This document shows positions 15,201-29,371 of a stretch of DNA of 64,000 nucleotides, in pieces; position 1 is the first letter of the stretch; each line of letters opens with the position of its first letter. The translations under genes and the position numbers were made by a program. Under the pieces are notes generated by a model. The model ran no database searches. It had not been told where the DNA came from and saw only the letters and a list, made by a program, of their open reading frames with translations. Source of the DNA: Hippophae tibetana (taxonomy: Eukaryota; Streptophyta; Magnoliopsida; Rosales; Elaeagnaceae); NCBI GenBank assembly GCA_037013495.1, contig CM072810.1:51818843-51882842 (forward strand). Direction: 5' to 3'.

Positions 15201-18200
15201 CGGGACCCTTGAACGGTCACCCTTAACTTTTTCAAAGCTCACACCAAGTCACGAGGATGTTACCCCCCATGCAGACACAAGTCATTCTAAATGACATTTG
15301 GAAACAACATAGAAAGGTTACCCACAACAAAGAACCCAGGGATGGTCCTTACCTCGGTTGGATCATTCCGTCTCTTGTAAGCAAACTTCACCTCGAACTT
15401 GTGCTTTTATGGGATACAAATCAGAGATCATGTTTTGATACCAAACATAGGAAAAATAGCTAATCCTTCCTTCCTAAAGCTTAATCTTTCAATACGGGAC
15501 GCTGGAACGGTCTCCCTTAACTTGTTCAAAGCTCACACCAAGTCACGAGAATGTTACACCCCGTAAACGACACAAGTCATTCTACATGACACTTGGAAAC
15601 AACATAGAAAGGTTACCCACAACAACGAGCGCAGGGATGGTACTTACCTCGGTTGCATCATTCCGTCTCTTGTAAGCGAACTTCACCTCGAACTAGTGCT
15701 TTTATGGGATACAAATCGGAGATCATGTTTTGATACAAAAGATAGGAAAAATAGCGAATCCTTCCTCCCTAAAGCTTATGCTTTCAATACAGGACGCTTG
15801 AACGGTAACCCTTAACTTGTTCAAAGCTCACACCAAGTCACGAGGATGTTACCCCCCATGCACGACACAAGTCATTCTAAATGACACTTGGAAACAACAT
15901 AGAAAGGTTACCCACAACAACGAACCCAGGGATGGTCCTTACCTCAGTTGCATCATTCCGTATCTTGTAAGCGAACTTCACCTCTAACTTGTGCTTTTAT
16001 GGGATACAAATCGGAGATCATATTTTGATACCAAACATAGGAAAATAGTTAATCCTTCCTTCCTAAAGCATAAGCTTTCCATGCGGGACGCTTGAACTGT
16101 CACCCTTAATCCTCGTTCAAAGATCACAACAAGTCACGAGGCTGTTACCCCCCGTGCATGACACAAGTCATTCTAAATGACACTTGGAAACAACATAGAA
16201 AGGTTACTCACAACAACAAACCCAGGGCGGTTCCTTCCCTCGGTTGCATCATTCCGTCTCTTGTAAGCGAACTTCACCTCTAACTTGTGCTTTTATGGGA
16301 TACAAATCGGAGATCATATTTTGCTACCAAACATAGGAAAAATAGCTAATCCTTCCTTCCTAAAGCTTAATCTTTCAATACGGGACGCTTGAACGGTCAC
16401 CTTTAATCCTCGTTCAAAGCTCACACCAAGTCACGAGAATGTTACACCCCGTGCACGACACAAGTCATTCTAAATGACACTCGGAAACAACATAGAAAGG
16501 TTACCCACAACAACGATCCCAGGGATGGTACTTACCTTGGTTGCATCATTCCGTCTCTTGTAACCGAACTCCACCTGGAACTTGTGCTTTTATGGGATAC
16601 AAATCGGAGATCATGTTTTGATACAAAAGATAGGAAAAATAGCGAATCCTTCCTTCCTAAAGCTTAAGCTTTCAATACGGGACGCTTGAACGGTCACCCT
16701 TAACTTGTTCAAAGCTCACACCAAGTCACGAGGATGTTACCCCCCATGCAGACACAAGTCATTCTAAATGACATTTGGAAACAACATAGAGAGGTTACTC
16801 ATAACAACGAACCGAGGGCGGGTCCTTACCTCGGTTGCATCATTCCGTCTCTTGTAAGCGAACTTCACCTCTAACTTGTGCTTTTATGGGATACAAATCG
16901 GAGATCATATTTTGCTACCAAACATAGGAAAAATAGCTAATCCTTCCTTCCTAAAGCTTAATCTTTCAATACGGGACGCTTGAACGGTCACCTTTAATCC
17001 TCGTTCAAAGCTCACACCAAGTCACGAGGATGTTACACCCCGTGCACGACACAAGTCATTCTAAATGACAATTGGAAACAACATAGAAAGGTTAACCACA
17101 ACAACGAGCACAGGGATGGTACTTATCTCGGTTGCATCATTCCGTCTCTTGTAACCGAACTTCACCTCGAACTTGTGCTTTTATGGGATACAAATCGGAG
17201 ATCATGTTTTGATACCAAAGATAGGAAAAATAGCGAATCCTTCCTTCCTAAAGCTTAAGCTTTCCATACGGGACGCTTGAACGGTCACCCTTAACTTGTT
17301 CAAAGCTCACACCAAGTCACGAGGATGTTACCCCCCATGCACGACACAAGTCAGTCTAAATGACACTTGGAAACAACATAGAAAGGTTACCCACAACAAC
17401 GAACCCAGGGATGGTCCTTACCTCGGTTGCATCATTCCGTCTCTTGTAAGCGAACTTCACCTCGAACTTGTGCTTTTATGGGATACAAATTTGGAGATCA
17501 TGTTTTGATAACAAATATAGGAAAAATAGCTAATCCTTCCTTCCTAAAGCATAATCTTTCAATACGGGACGCTTGAACGGTCACCCTTAATCCTCGTTCA
17601 AAGCTAACACCAAGTCACGAGAATGTTACACCCCGTGCACGACACAAGTCATTCTAAATGACACTCGGAAACAACATAGAAAGGTTACCCACAACAACGA
17701 TCCCAGGGATGGTACTTACCTTGGTAGCATCATTCCGTCTCTTGTAACCGAACTCCACCTGGAACTTGTGCTTTTATGGGATACAAATCGGAGATCATAT
17801 TTTGCTACCAAACATAGGAAAAATAGCTAATCCTTCCTTCCTAAAGCTTAATCTTTCAATACGGGACGCTTGAACGGTCACCTTTAATCCTCGTTCAAAG
17901 CTCACACCAAGTCACGAGGATGTTACACCCCGTGCACGACACAAGTCATTCTAAATGACACTTGGAAACAACATAGAAAGGTTACCCAGAACAACGAGCA
18001 CAGGGATGGTACTTATCTCGGTTGCATCATTCCGTCTCTTGTAACCGAACTTCACCTCGAACTTGTGCTTTTATGGGATACAAATCGGAGATCATGTTTT
18101 GATACCAAAGATAGGAAAAATAGCGAATCCTTCCTTCCTAAAGCTTAAGCTTTCCATACGGGACGCTTGAACGGTCACCCTTAACTTGTTCAAACCTCAC

Positions 18201-20208
18201 ACCAAGTCACGAGGATGTTACCCCCCATGCAGACACAAGTCATTCTAAATGACATTTGGAAACAACATAGAAGGGTTACCCACAACAAAGAACCCAGGGA
18301 TGGTCCTTACCTCGGTTGGATCATTTCGTCTCTTGTAAGCGAACTTCACCCCGAACTTGTGCTTTTATGGGATACAAATCGGAGATCATGTTTTGATACC
18401 AAACATAGGAAAAATAGCTAATCCTTCCTTCCTAAAGCTTAATCTTTCAATACGAGACGCTGGAACGGTCACCCTTAACTTGTTAAAAGCTCACACCAAG
18501 TCACGAGAATGTTACACCCCGTAAACGACACAAGTCATTCTACATGACACTTGGAAACAACATAGAAACGTTACCCACAACAACGAGCACAGGGATGGTA
18601 CTTACCTCAGTTGCATCATTCCGTCTCTTGTAACTGAACTTCACCTCGAACTAGTGCTTTTATGGGATACAAATCGGAGATAATGTTTTCATACCAAAGA
18701 TAGGAAAAATAGCAAATCCTTCCTTCCTAAACCTTAAGCTTTCAATACGGGACGCTTGAACGGACACCCTTAACTTGTTCAAAGCTCACACCAAGTCACG
18801 AGGATGTTACCCCCCATGCACGACACAAGTCATTCTAAATGACACTTGGAAACAACAAAGAAAGGTTACCCACAACAACGAGCGCATGGATGGTACTTAC
18901 CTCGGTTGCATCATTCCATCTCTTGTAACCGAACTTCACCTCGAACTTGTGCTTTTATGGGATACAAATCGGAGATCATATTTTGATACCAAACATAGGA
19001 AAATGGTTAATCCTTCCTTCCTAAAGCTTAAGCTTTCCATGCGGGACGCTTGAACTATCACCCTTAATCCTCGTTCAAAGCTCATAACCAATCACGAGGC
19101 TGTTACCCCCCGTGCACGACACAAGTCATTCTAAATGACACATCGAAACAACATAGAAAGGTTACCCAAAACAACAAACCGAGGGATGGTACTTACCTCG
19201 GTTGCATCATTTCGTCTCTTGTAAGCAAACTTCACCTCGAACTTGTGCTTTTATGCGATACAAATCGGAGATTATATTTTGATAATAAATATAGGAAAAA
19301 TAGCTAATCCTTCCTTCCTAAAGCTTAAGCTTTCAATACGGGACGCTTGAACCGTCACCCTTAATCCTCGTTCAAAGATCACAACAAGTCACGAGGCTGT
19401 TACCCCCCGTGCACGACACAAGTCATTCTAAATGACACTTGGAAACAACATAGAAAGGTTACCCACAAGAACAAACCGAGTTATGGTACTTACCTCGGTT
19501 GCATCATTCCGTCTCTTGTAAGCGAACTTCACCTCGAACTTGTGCTTTTATGGGATACAAATTTGGAGATCATGTTTTGATAACAAATATAGGAAAAATA
19601 GCTAATCCTTCCTTCCTAAAGCATAATCTTTCAATACGGGACGCTTGAACGGTCACCCTTAATCCTCGTTCAAAGCTAACACCAAGTCACGAGAATGTTA
19701 CACCCCGTGCACGACACAAGTCATTCTAAATGACACTCGGAAACAACATAGAAAGGTTACCCATAACAACGATCCCACGGATGCTACTTACCTTGGTTGC
19801 ATCATTCCGTCTCTTGTAACCGAACTCCACCTGGAACTTGTGCTTTTATGGGATATAAATCGGAGATCATGTTTTGATACAAAAGATAGGAAAAATAGCG
19901 AATCCTTCCTTCCTAAAGCTTAAGCTTTCAATACGGGACGCTTGAACGGTCACCCTTAACTTGTTCAAAGCTCACACCAAGTCACGAGGATGTTACCCCC
20001 CATGCACGACACAAGTCAGTCTAAATGACACTTGGAAACAACATAGAAAGGTTACCCACAACAACGAACCCAGGGATGGTCCTTACCTCGGTTGCATCAT
20101 TCCGTCTCTTGTAAGCGAACTTCACCTATAACTTGTGCTTTTATGGGATACAAATCGGAGATCATATTTTGATACCAAACATAGGAAAATAGTTAATCCT
20201 TCCTTCCT
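12222..20208 (+). repeat. Rearranged zone with 9-, 11- and 3-monomer duplications
   Basis: Landmarks: X12222, P12519, Q12813, V13108, Q13403, Q13700, P13997, R14293, Q14590, X14885, P15182, Q15476, U15771, S16065, Q16362, P16659, Q16953, T17250, R17546, Q17843, T18140, Q18434, V18729, T19023, P19320, R19618, P19915. X-P-Q at 12222 is repeated at 14885 (2663 bp, nine monomers). The P-R pair at 13997 matches 17250 (3253 bp, eleven monomers). Q16953-T17250 is repeated at Q17843-T18140 (890 bp, three monomers), sharing TTTCCATACGGG. The class order is scrambled compared with the 11-monomer unit, consistent with several unequal exchanges. Confidence 0.75.
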
Positions 20209-20505
20209 AAAGCTTAAGTTTTCCATGCGGGACGCTTGAACTGTCACCCTTAATCCTCATTCACAGATACAAACAAGTCACGAGGCTGTTACCACCCGTG
20301 CACGACACAAGTCATTCTAAATGACACTTGGAAACAACATAGAAAGGTTACCTTCAACAACAAACCCAGGGATGGTACTTACCTCGGTTGCATCATTCCG
20401 TCTCTTGTAAGCAAACTTCACCTAGAACTTGTGCTTTTATGGGATACAAATCGGAGATCATGTTTTGATAACAAATATAGGAAAAATAGCTAATCATTCC
20501 TTCCT

Positions 20506-23500
20506 AAAGCTTAATCTTTCAATACGGGACGCTTGAACGGTCACCTTTAATACTCGTTCAAAGCTCACATCAAGTCACGAGGATGTTACACCCCGTGCAC
20601 GACACAAGTCATTCTAAATGACACTTGGAAACAACATAGAAAGGTTACCCCCAACAACGAGCCCAGGGATGGTACTTACCTCGGTTGCATCATTCCGTCT
20701 CTTGTAACCGAACTCCACCTGGAACTTGTGCTTTTATGGGATACAAATCGGATATCATATTTTGATACCAAAGATAGGAAAAATAGCGAATCCTTCCTTC
20801 CTATAGCTTAAGCTTTCAATACGGGACCCTTGAACGGTCACCCTTAAATTGTTCAAAACTCACACCAAGTCACGAGGATGTTACCCCCCATGCAGACACA
20901 AGTCATTCTAAATGACATTTGGAAACAACATAGAAAGGTTACCCACAACAAAGAACCCAGGGATGGTCCTTACCTCGGTTGGATCATTCCGTCTCTTGTA
21001 AGCGAACTTCACCTCGAACTTGTGCTTTTATGGGATACAAATCAGAGATCATGTTTTGATACCAAACATAGGAAAAATAGCTAATCCTTCCTTCCTAAAG
21101 CTTAATCTTTCAATACGGGACGCTGGAACGGTCACCCTTAACTTGTTCAAAGCTCACACCAAGTCACGAGAATGTTACACTCCGTAAACGACACAAGTCA
21201 TTCTACATGACACTTGGAAACAACATAGAAAGGTTACCCACAACAACGAGCGCAGGGATGGTACTTACCTCGGTTGCATCATTCCGTCTCTTGTAAGCGA
21301 ACTTCACCTCGAACTAGTGCTTTTATGGGATACAAATCGGAGATCATGTTTTGATACCAAAGATAGGAAAAATAGCAAATCCTTCCTTCCTAAACCTTAA
21401 GCTTTCAATACGGGACGCTTGAACGGACACCCTTAACTTGTTCAAAGCTCACACCAAGTCACGAGGATGTTACCCCCCATGCACGACAAAAGTCATTCTA
21501 AATGACACTTGGAAACAACATAGAAAGGTTACCCACAACAACAAACCCAGGGATGGTCCTTACCTCGGTTGCATCATTCCGTCTCTTGTAACCGAACTTC
21601 ATCTCGAACTTGTGCTTTTATGGAATACAAGTCGGAGATCATCTTTTGATACCAAAGATAGGAAAAATAGCGAATCCTTCCTTCCTAAAGCTTATGCTTT
21701 CAATACAGGACGCTTGAACGGTAACCCTTAACTTGTTCAAAGCTCACACCAAGTCACGAGGATGTTACCCCCCATGCACGACACAAGTCATTCTAAATGA
21801 CACTTGGAAACAACATAGAAAGGTTACCTTCAACAACAAACCCAGGGATGGTACTTACCTCGGTTGCATCATTCCGTCTCTTGTAAGCGAACTTCACCTA
21901 GAACTTGTGCTTTTATGGGATACAAATCGGAGATCATGTTTTGATAACAAATATAGGAAAAATAGCTAATCCTTCCTTCCTAAAGCTTAATCTTTCAATA
22001 CGGGACGCTTGAACGGTCACCTTTAATACTCGTTCAAAGCTCACATCAAGTCACGAGGATGTTACACCCCGTGCACGACACAAGTCATTCTAAATGACAC
22101 TTGGAAACAACATAGAAAGGTTACCCCCAACAACGAGCCCAGGGATGGTACTTACCTCGGTTGCATCATTCCGTCTCTTGTAACCGAACTCCACCTGGAA
22201 CTTGTGCTTTTATGGGATACAAATCGGATATCATATTTTGATACCAAAGATAGGAAAAATAGCGAATCCTTCCTTCCTATAGCTTAAGCTTTCAATACGG
22301 GACCCTTGAACGGTCACCCTTAAATTGTTCAAAACTCACACCAAGTCACGAGGATGTTACCCCCCATGCAGACACAAGTCATTCTAAATGACATTTGGAA
22401 ACAACATAGAAAGGTTACCCACAACAAAGAACCCAGGGATGGTCCTTACCTCGGTTGGATCATTCCGTCTCTTGTAAGCGAACTTCACCTCGAACTTGTG
22501 CTTTTATGGGATACAAATCAGAGATCATGTTTTGATACCAAACATAGGAAAAATAGCTAATCCTTCCTTCCTAAAGCTTAATCTTTCAATACGGGACGCT
22601 GGAACGGTCACCCTTAACTTGTTCAAAGCTCACACCAAGTCACGAGAATGTTACACTCCGTAAACGACACAAGTCATTCTACATGACACTTGGAAACAAC
22701 ATAGAAAGGTTACCCACAACAACGAGCGCAGGGATGGTACTTACCTCGGTTGCATCATTCCGTCTCTTGTAAGCGAACTTCACCTCGAACTAGTGCTTTT
22801 ATGGGATACAAATCGGAGATCATGTTTTGATACCAAAGATAGGAAAAATAGCAAATCCTTCCTTCCTAAACCTTAAGCTTTCAATACGGGACGCTTGAAC
22901 GGACACCCTTAACTTGTTCAAAGCTCACACCAAGTCACGAGGATGTTACCCCCCATGCACGACAAAAGTCATTCTAAATGACACTTGGAAACAACATAGA
23001 AAGGTTACCCACAACAACAAACCCAGGGATGGTCCTTACCTCGGTTGCATCATTCCGTCTCTTGTAACCGAACTTCATCTCGAACTTGTGCTTTTATGGA
23101 ATACAAGTCGGAGATCATCTTTTGATACCAAAGATAGGAAAAATAGCGAATCCTTCCTTCCTAAAGCTTATGCTTTCAATACAGGACGCTTGAACGGTAA
23201 CCCTTAACTTGTTCAAAGCTCACACCAAGTCACGAGGATGTTACCCCCCATGCACGACACAAGTCATTCTAAATGACACTTGGAAACAACATAGAAAGGT
23301 TACCTTCAACAACAAACCCAGGGATGGTACTTACCTCGGTTGCATCATTCCGTCTCTTGTAAGCGAACTTCACCTAGAACTTGTGCTTTTATGGGATACA
23401 AATCGGAGATCATGTTTTGATAACAAATATAGGAAAAATAGCTAATCCTTCCTTCCTAAAGCTTAATCTTTCAATACGGGACGCTTGAACGGTCACCTTT

Positions 23501-24932
23501 AATACTCGTTCAAAGCTCACATCAAGTCACGAGGATGTTACACCCCGTGCACGACACAAGTCATTCTAAATGACACTTGGAAACAACATAGAAAGGTTAC
23601 CCCCAACAACGAGCCCAGGGATGGTACTTACCTCGGTTGCATCATTCCGTCTCTTGTAACCGAACTCCACCTGGAACTTGTGCTTTTATGGGATACAAAT
23701 CGGATATCATATTTTGATACCAAAGATAGGAAAAATAGCGAATCCTTCCTTCCTATAGCTTAAGCTTTCAATACGGGACCCTTGAACGGTCACCCTTAAA
23801 TTGTTCAAAACTCACACCAAGTCACGAGGATGTTACCCCCCATGCAGACACAAGTCATTCTAAATGACATTTGGAAACAACATAGAAAGGTTACCCACAA
23901 CAAAGAACCCAGGGATGGTCCTTACCTCGGTTGGATCATTCCGTCTCTTGTAAGCGAACTTCACCTCGAACTTGTGCTTTTATGGGATACAAATCAGAGA
24001 TCATGTTTTGATACCAAACATAGGAAAAATAGCTAATCCTTCCTTCCTAAAGCTTAATCTTTCAATACGGGACGCTGGAACGGTCACCCTTAACTTGTTC
24101 AAAGCTCACACCAAGTCACGAGAATGTTACACTCCGTAAACGACACAAGTCATTCTACATGACACTTGGAAACAACATAGAAAGGTTACCCACAACAACG
24201 AGCGCAGGGATGGTACTTACCTCGGTTGCATCATTCCGTCTCTTGTAAGCGAACTTCACCTCGAACTAGTGCTTTTATGGGATACAAATCGGAGATCATG
24301 TTTTGATACCAAAGATAGGAAAAATAGCAAATCCTTCCTTCCTAAACCTTAAGCTTTCAATACGGGACGCTTGAACGGACACCCTTAACTTGTTCAAAGC
24401 TCACACCAAGTCACGAGGATGTTACCCCCCATGCACGACAAAAGTCATTCTAAATGACACTTGGAAACAACATAGAAAGGTTACCCACAACAACAAACCC
24501 AGGGATGGTCCTTACCTCGGTTGCATCATTCCGTCTCTTGTAACCGAACTTCATCTCGAACTTGTGCTTTTATGGAATACAAGTCGGAGATCATCTTTTG
24601 ATACCAAAGATAGGAAAAATAGCGAATCCTTCCTTCCTAAAGCTTATGCTTTCAATACAGGACGCTTGAACGGTAACCCTTAACTTGTTCAAAGCTCACA
24701 CCAAGTCACGAGGATGTTACCCCCCATGCACGACACAAGTCATTCTAAATGACACTTGGAAACAACATAGAAAGGTTACCCACAACAACGAACCCAGGGA
24801 TGGTCCTTACCTCAGTTGCATCATTTCGTATCTTGTAAGCGAACTTCACCTCTAACTTGTGCTTTTATGGGATACAAATCGGAGATCATATTTTGATACC
24901 AAACATAGGAAAATAGTTAATCCTTCCTTCCT
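20506..24932 (+). repeat. Three tandem 5-monomer units (Q-W-Q-V-U), 1476 bp each
   Basis: Unit 1: Q20506, W20803, Q21097, V21392, U21687. Unit 2: Q21982, W22279, Q22573, V22868, U23163. Unit 3: Q23458, W23755, Q24049, V24344, U24639. Equivalent sites are exactly 1476 bp apart. The copies share private variants such as CCTATAGC in W, CGGATATCATATTTTG, TTACACTCCGTAAACG, ATCATCTTTTGATACC and TTACCCCCAAC. Units 2 and 3 look the same wherever I compared them, which points to a recent amplification. A fourth, related copy lies at 26710-28184, with ACACCCCGTAAACG instead of the ACACTCC form. Confidence 0.92.
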
Positions 24933-27900
24933 AAAGCATAAGCTTTCCATGCGGGACGCTTGAACTGTCACCCTTAATCCTCGTTCAAAGATCACAACAA
25001 GTCACGAGGCTGTTACCCCCCGTGCATGACAAAAGTCATTCTAAATGACACTTGGAAACAACATAGAAAGGTTACCCACAAGAACAAACCGAGTTATGGT
25101 ACTTACCTCGGTTGCATCATTCCGTCTCTTGTAGGCGAACTTCACCTCGAACTTGTGCTTTTATGGGATAAAAATTTGGAGATCATGTTTTGATAACAAA
25201 TATAGGAAAAATAGCTAATCCTTCCTTCCTAAAGCATAATCTTTCAATACGGGACGTTTGAACGGTCACCCTTAATCCTCGTTCAAAGCTAACACCAAGT
25301 CACGAGAATGTTACACCCCGTGCACGACACAAGTCATTCTAAATGACACTCGGAAACAACATAGAAAGGTTACCCATAACAACGAGCCCAGGGATGGTAC
25401 TTACCTTGGTTGCATCATTCCGTCTCTTGTAACCGAACTCCACCTGGAACTTGTGCTTTTATGGGATACAAATCGGAGATCATTATTTGATACAAAAGAT
25501 AGGAAAAATAGCGAATCCTTCCTTCCTAAAGCTTAAGCTTTCAATACGGGACGCTTGAACGGTCACCCTTAACTTTTTCAAAGCTCACACCAAGTCACGA
25601 GGATGTTACCCCCCATGCAGACACAAGTCATTCTAAATGACATTTGGAAACAACATAGAAAGGTTACTCACAACAACGAACCCAGGGCGGGTCCTTACCT
25701 CGGTTGCATCATTCCGTCTCTTGTAAGCGAACTTCACCTCTAACTTGTGCTTTTATGGGATACAAATCGGAGATCATATTTTGCTACCAAACATAGGAAA
25801 AATAGCTAATCCTTCCTTCCTAAAGCTTAATCTTTCAATACGGGACGCTTGAACGGTCACCTTTAATCCTCGTTCAAAGCTCACACCAAGTCACGAGGAT
25901 GTTACACCCCGTGCACGACACAAGTCATTCTAAATGACACTTGGAAACAACATAGAAAGGTTACCCACAACAACGAGTGCAGGGATGGTACTTATCTCGG
26001 TTGCATCATTCCGTCTCTTGTAACCGAACTTCACCTCGAACTTGTGCTTTTATGGGATACAAATCGGAGATCATGTTTTGATACCAAAGATAGGAAAAAT
26101 AGCGAATCCTTCCTTCCTAAAGCTTAAGCTTTCAATACGGGACGCTTGAACGGTCACCCTTAACTTGTTCATAGCTCACACCAAGTCACGAGGATGTTAC
26201 CCCCCATGCACGACACAAGTCAGTCTAAATGACACTTGGAAACAACATAGAAAGGTTACCCACAACAACGAACCCAGGGATGGTCCTTACCTCGGTTGCA
26301 TCATTCCGTCTCTTGTAAGCGAACTTCACCTCTAACTTGTGCTTTTATGGGATACAAATCGGAGATCATATTTTGATACCAAACATAGGAAAATAGTTAA
26401 TCCTTCCTTCCTAAAGCTTAAGTTTTCCATGCGGGACGCTTGAACTGTCACCCTTAATCCTCATTAACAGATCACAACAAGTCACGAGGCTGTTACCCCC
26501 CGTGCACGACACAAGTCATTCTAAATGACACTTGGAAACAACATAGAAAGGTTACCTTCAACAACAAACCCAGGGATGGTACTTACCTCGGTTGCATCAT
26601 TCCGTCTCTTGTAAGCGAACTTCACCTAGAACTTGTGCTTTTATGGGATACAAATCGGAGATCATGTTTTGATAACAAATATAGGAAAAATAGCTAATCC
26701 TTCCTTCCTAAAGCTTAATCTTTCAATACGGGACGCTTGAACGGTCACCTTTAATACTCGTTCAAAGCTCACATCAAGTCACGAGGATGTTACACCCCGT
26801 GCACGACACAAGTCATTCTAAATGACACTTGGAAACAACATAGAAAGGTTACCCACAACAACGAGCCCAGGGATGGTACTTACCTCGGTTGCATCATTCC
26901 GTCTCTTGTAACCGAACTCCACCTGGAACTTGTGCTTTTATGGGATACAAATCGGATATCATATTTTGATACCAAAGATAGGAAAAATAGCGAATCCTTC
27001 CTTCCTATAGCTTAAGCTTTCAATACGGGACCCTTGAACGGTCACCCTTAAATTGTTCAAAACTCACACCAAGTCACGAGGATGTTACCCCCCATGCAGA
27101 CACAAGTCATTCTAAATGACATTTGGAAACAACATAGAAAGGTTACCCACAACAAAGAACCCAGGGATGGTCCTTACCTCGGTTGGATCATTCCGTCTCT
27201 TGTAAGCGAACTTCACCTCGAACTTGTGCTTTTATGGGATACAAATCAGAGATCATGTTTTGATACCAAACATAGGAAAAATAGCTAATCCTTCCTTCCT
27301 AAAGCTTAATCTTTCAATACGGGACGCTGGAACGGTCACCCTTAACTTGTTCAATGCTCACACCAAGTCACGAGAATGTTACACCCCGTAAACGACACAA
27401 GTCATTCTAAATGACACTTGGAAACAACATAGAAAGGTTACCCACAACAACGAGCGCAGGGATGGTACTTACCTCGGTTGCATCATTCCGTCTCTTGTAA
27501 GCGAACTGCACCTCGAACTAGTGCTTTTGTGGGATACAAATCGGAGATCATGTTTTGATACCAAAGATAGGAAAAATAGCAAATCCTTCCTTCCTAAACC
27601 TTAAGCTTTCAATACGGGACGCTTGAACGGACACCCTTAACTTGTTCAAAGCTCACACCAAGTCACGAGGATGTTACCCCCCATGCACGACAAAAGTCAT
27701 TCTAAATGACACTTGGAAACAACATAGAAAGGTTACCCACAACAACAAACCCAGGGATGGTCCTTACCTCGGTTGCATCATTCCGTCTCTTGTAACCGAA
27801 CTTCATCTCGAACTTGTGCTTTTATGGAATACAAGTCGGAGATCATCTTTTGATACCAAAGATAGGAAAAATAGCGAATCCTTCCTTCCTAAAGCTTATG

Positions 27901-29371
27901 CTTTCAATACAGGACGCTTGAACGGTAACCCTTAACTTGTTCAAAGCTCACACCAAGTCACGAGGATGTTACCCCCCATGCACGACACAAGTCATTCTAA
28001 ATGACACTTGGAAACAACATAGAAAGGTTACCCACAACAACGAACCCAGGGATGGTCCTTACCTCAGTTGCATCATTCCGTATCTTGTAAGCGAACTTCA
28101 CCTCTAACTTGTGCTTTTATGGGATACAAATCGGAGATCATATTTTGATACCAAACATAGGAAAATAGTTAATCCTTCCTTCCTAAAGCATAAGCTTTCC
28201 ATGCGGGACGCTTGAACTGTCACCCTTAATCCTCGTTCAAAGATCACAACAAGTCACGAGGCTGTTACCCCCCGTGCATGACAAAAGTCATTCTAAATGA
28301 CACTTGGAAACAACATAGAAAGGTTACCCACAAGAACAAACCGAGTTATGGTACTTACCTCGGTTGCATCATTCCGTCTCTTGTAGGCGAACTTCACCTC
28401 GAACTTGTGCTTTTATGGGATAAAAATTTGGAGATCATGTTTTGATAACAAATATAGGAAAAATAGCTAATCCTTCCTTCCTAAAGCATAATCTTTCAAT
28501 ACGGGACGCTTGAACGGTCACCCTTAATCCTCGTTCAAAGCTAACACCAAGTCACGAGAATGTTACACCCCGTGCACGACACAAGTCATTCTAAATGACA
28601 CTCGGATACAACATAGAAAGGTTACCCATAACAACGAGCCCAGGGATGGTACTTACCTTGGTTGCATCATTCCGTCTCTTGTAACCGAACTCCACCTGGA
28701 ACTTGTGCTTTTATGGGATACAAATCGGAGATCATTATTTGATACAAAAGATAGGAAAAATAGCGAATCCTTCCTTCCTAAAGCTTAAGCTTTCAATACG
28801 GGACGCTTGAACGGTCACCCTTAACTTTTTCAAAGCTCACACCAAGTCACGAGGATGTTACCCCCCATGCAGACACAAGTCATTCTAAATGACATTTGGA
28901 AACAACATAGAAAGGTTACTCACAACAACGAACCCAGGGCGGTTCCTTACCTCGGTTGCATCATTCCGTCTCTTGTAAGCGAACTTCACCTCTAACTTGT
29001 GCTTTTATGGGATACAAATCGGAGATAATATTTTGCTACCAAACATAGGAAAAATAGCTAATCCTTCCTTCCTAAAGCTTAATCTTTCAATACGGGACGC
29101 TTGAACGGTCACCCTTAATCCTCGTTCAAAGCTAACACCAAGTCACGAGAATGTTACACCCCGTGCACGACACAAGTCATTCTAAATGACACTCGGAAAC
29201 AACATAGAAAGGTTACCCACAACAACGAGCCCAGGGATGGTACTTACCTTGGTTGCATCATTCCGTCTCTTGTAACCGAACTCCACCTGGAACTTGTGCT
29301 TTTATGGGATACAAATTTGGAGATCATGTTTTGATAACAAATATAGGAAAAATAGCTAATCCTTCCTTCCT
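23458..29371 (+). repeat. Two copies of an 11-monomer unit, 3252 bp shift
   Basis: Copy 1 landmarks: Q23458, W23755, Q24049, V24344, U24639, S24933, R25231, P25528, Q25822, P26119, Y26413. Copy 2: Q26710, W27007, Q27301, V27596, U27891, S28185, R28483, P28780, Q29074. Shifts between equivalent sites are 3252 bp. Shared private variants include ATCATTATTTGATAC before P25528 and P28780, TTGTAGGCGAAC, and GTGCATGACAAAAG. After Q29074 the register breaks: an R monomer at 29372 follows where P would be expected. The order equals form A with Y for T and W for P. The first five monomers are also unit 3 of the 1476-bp repeat. Confidence 0.88.
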
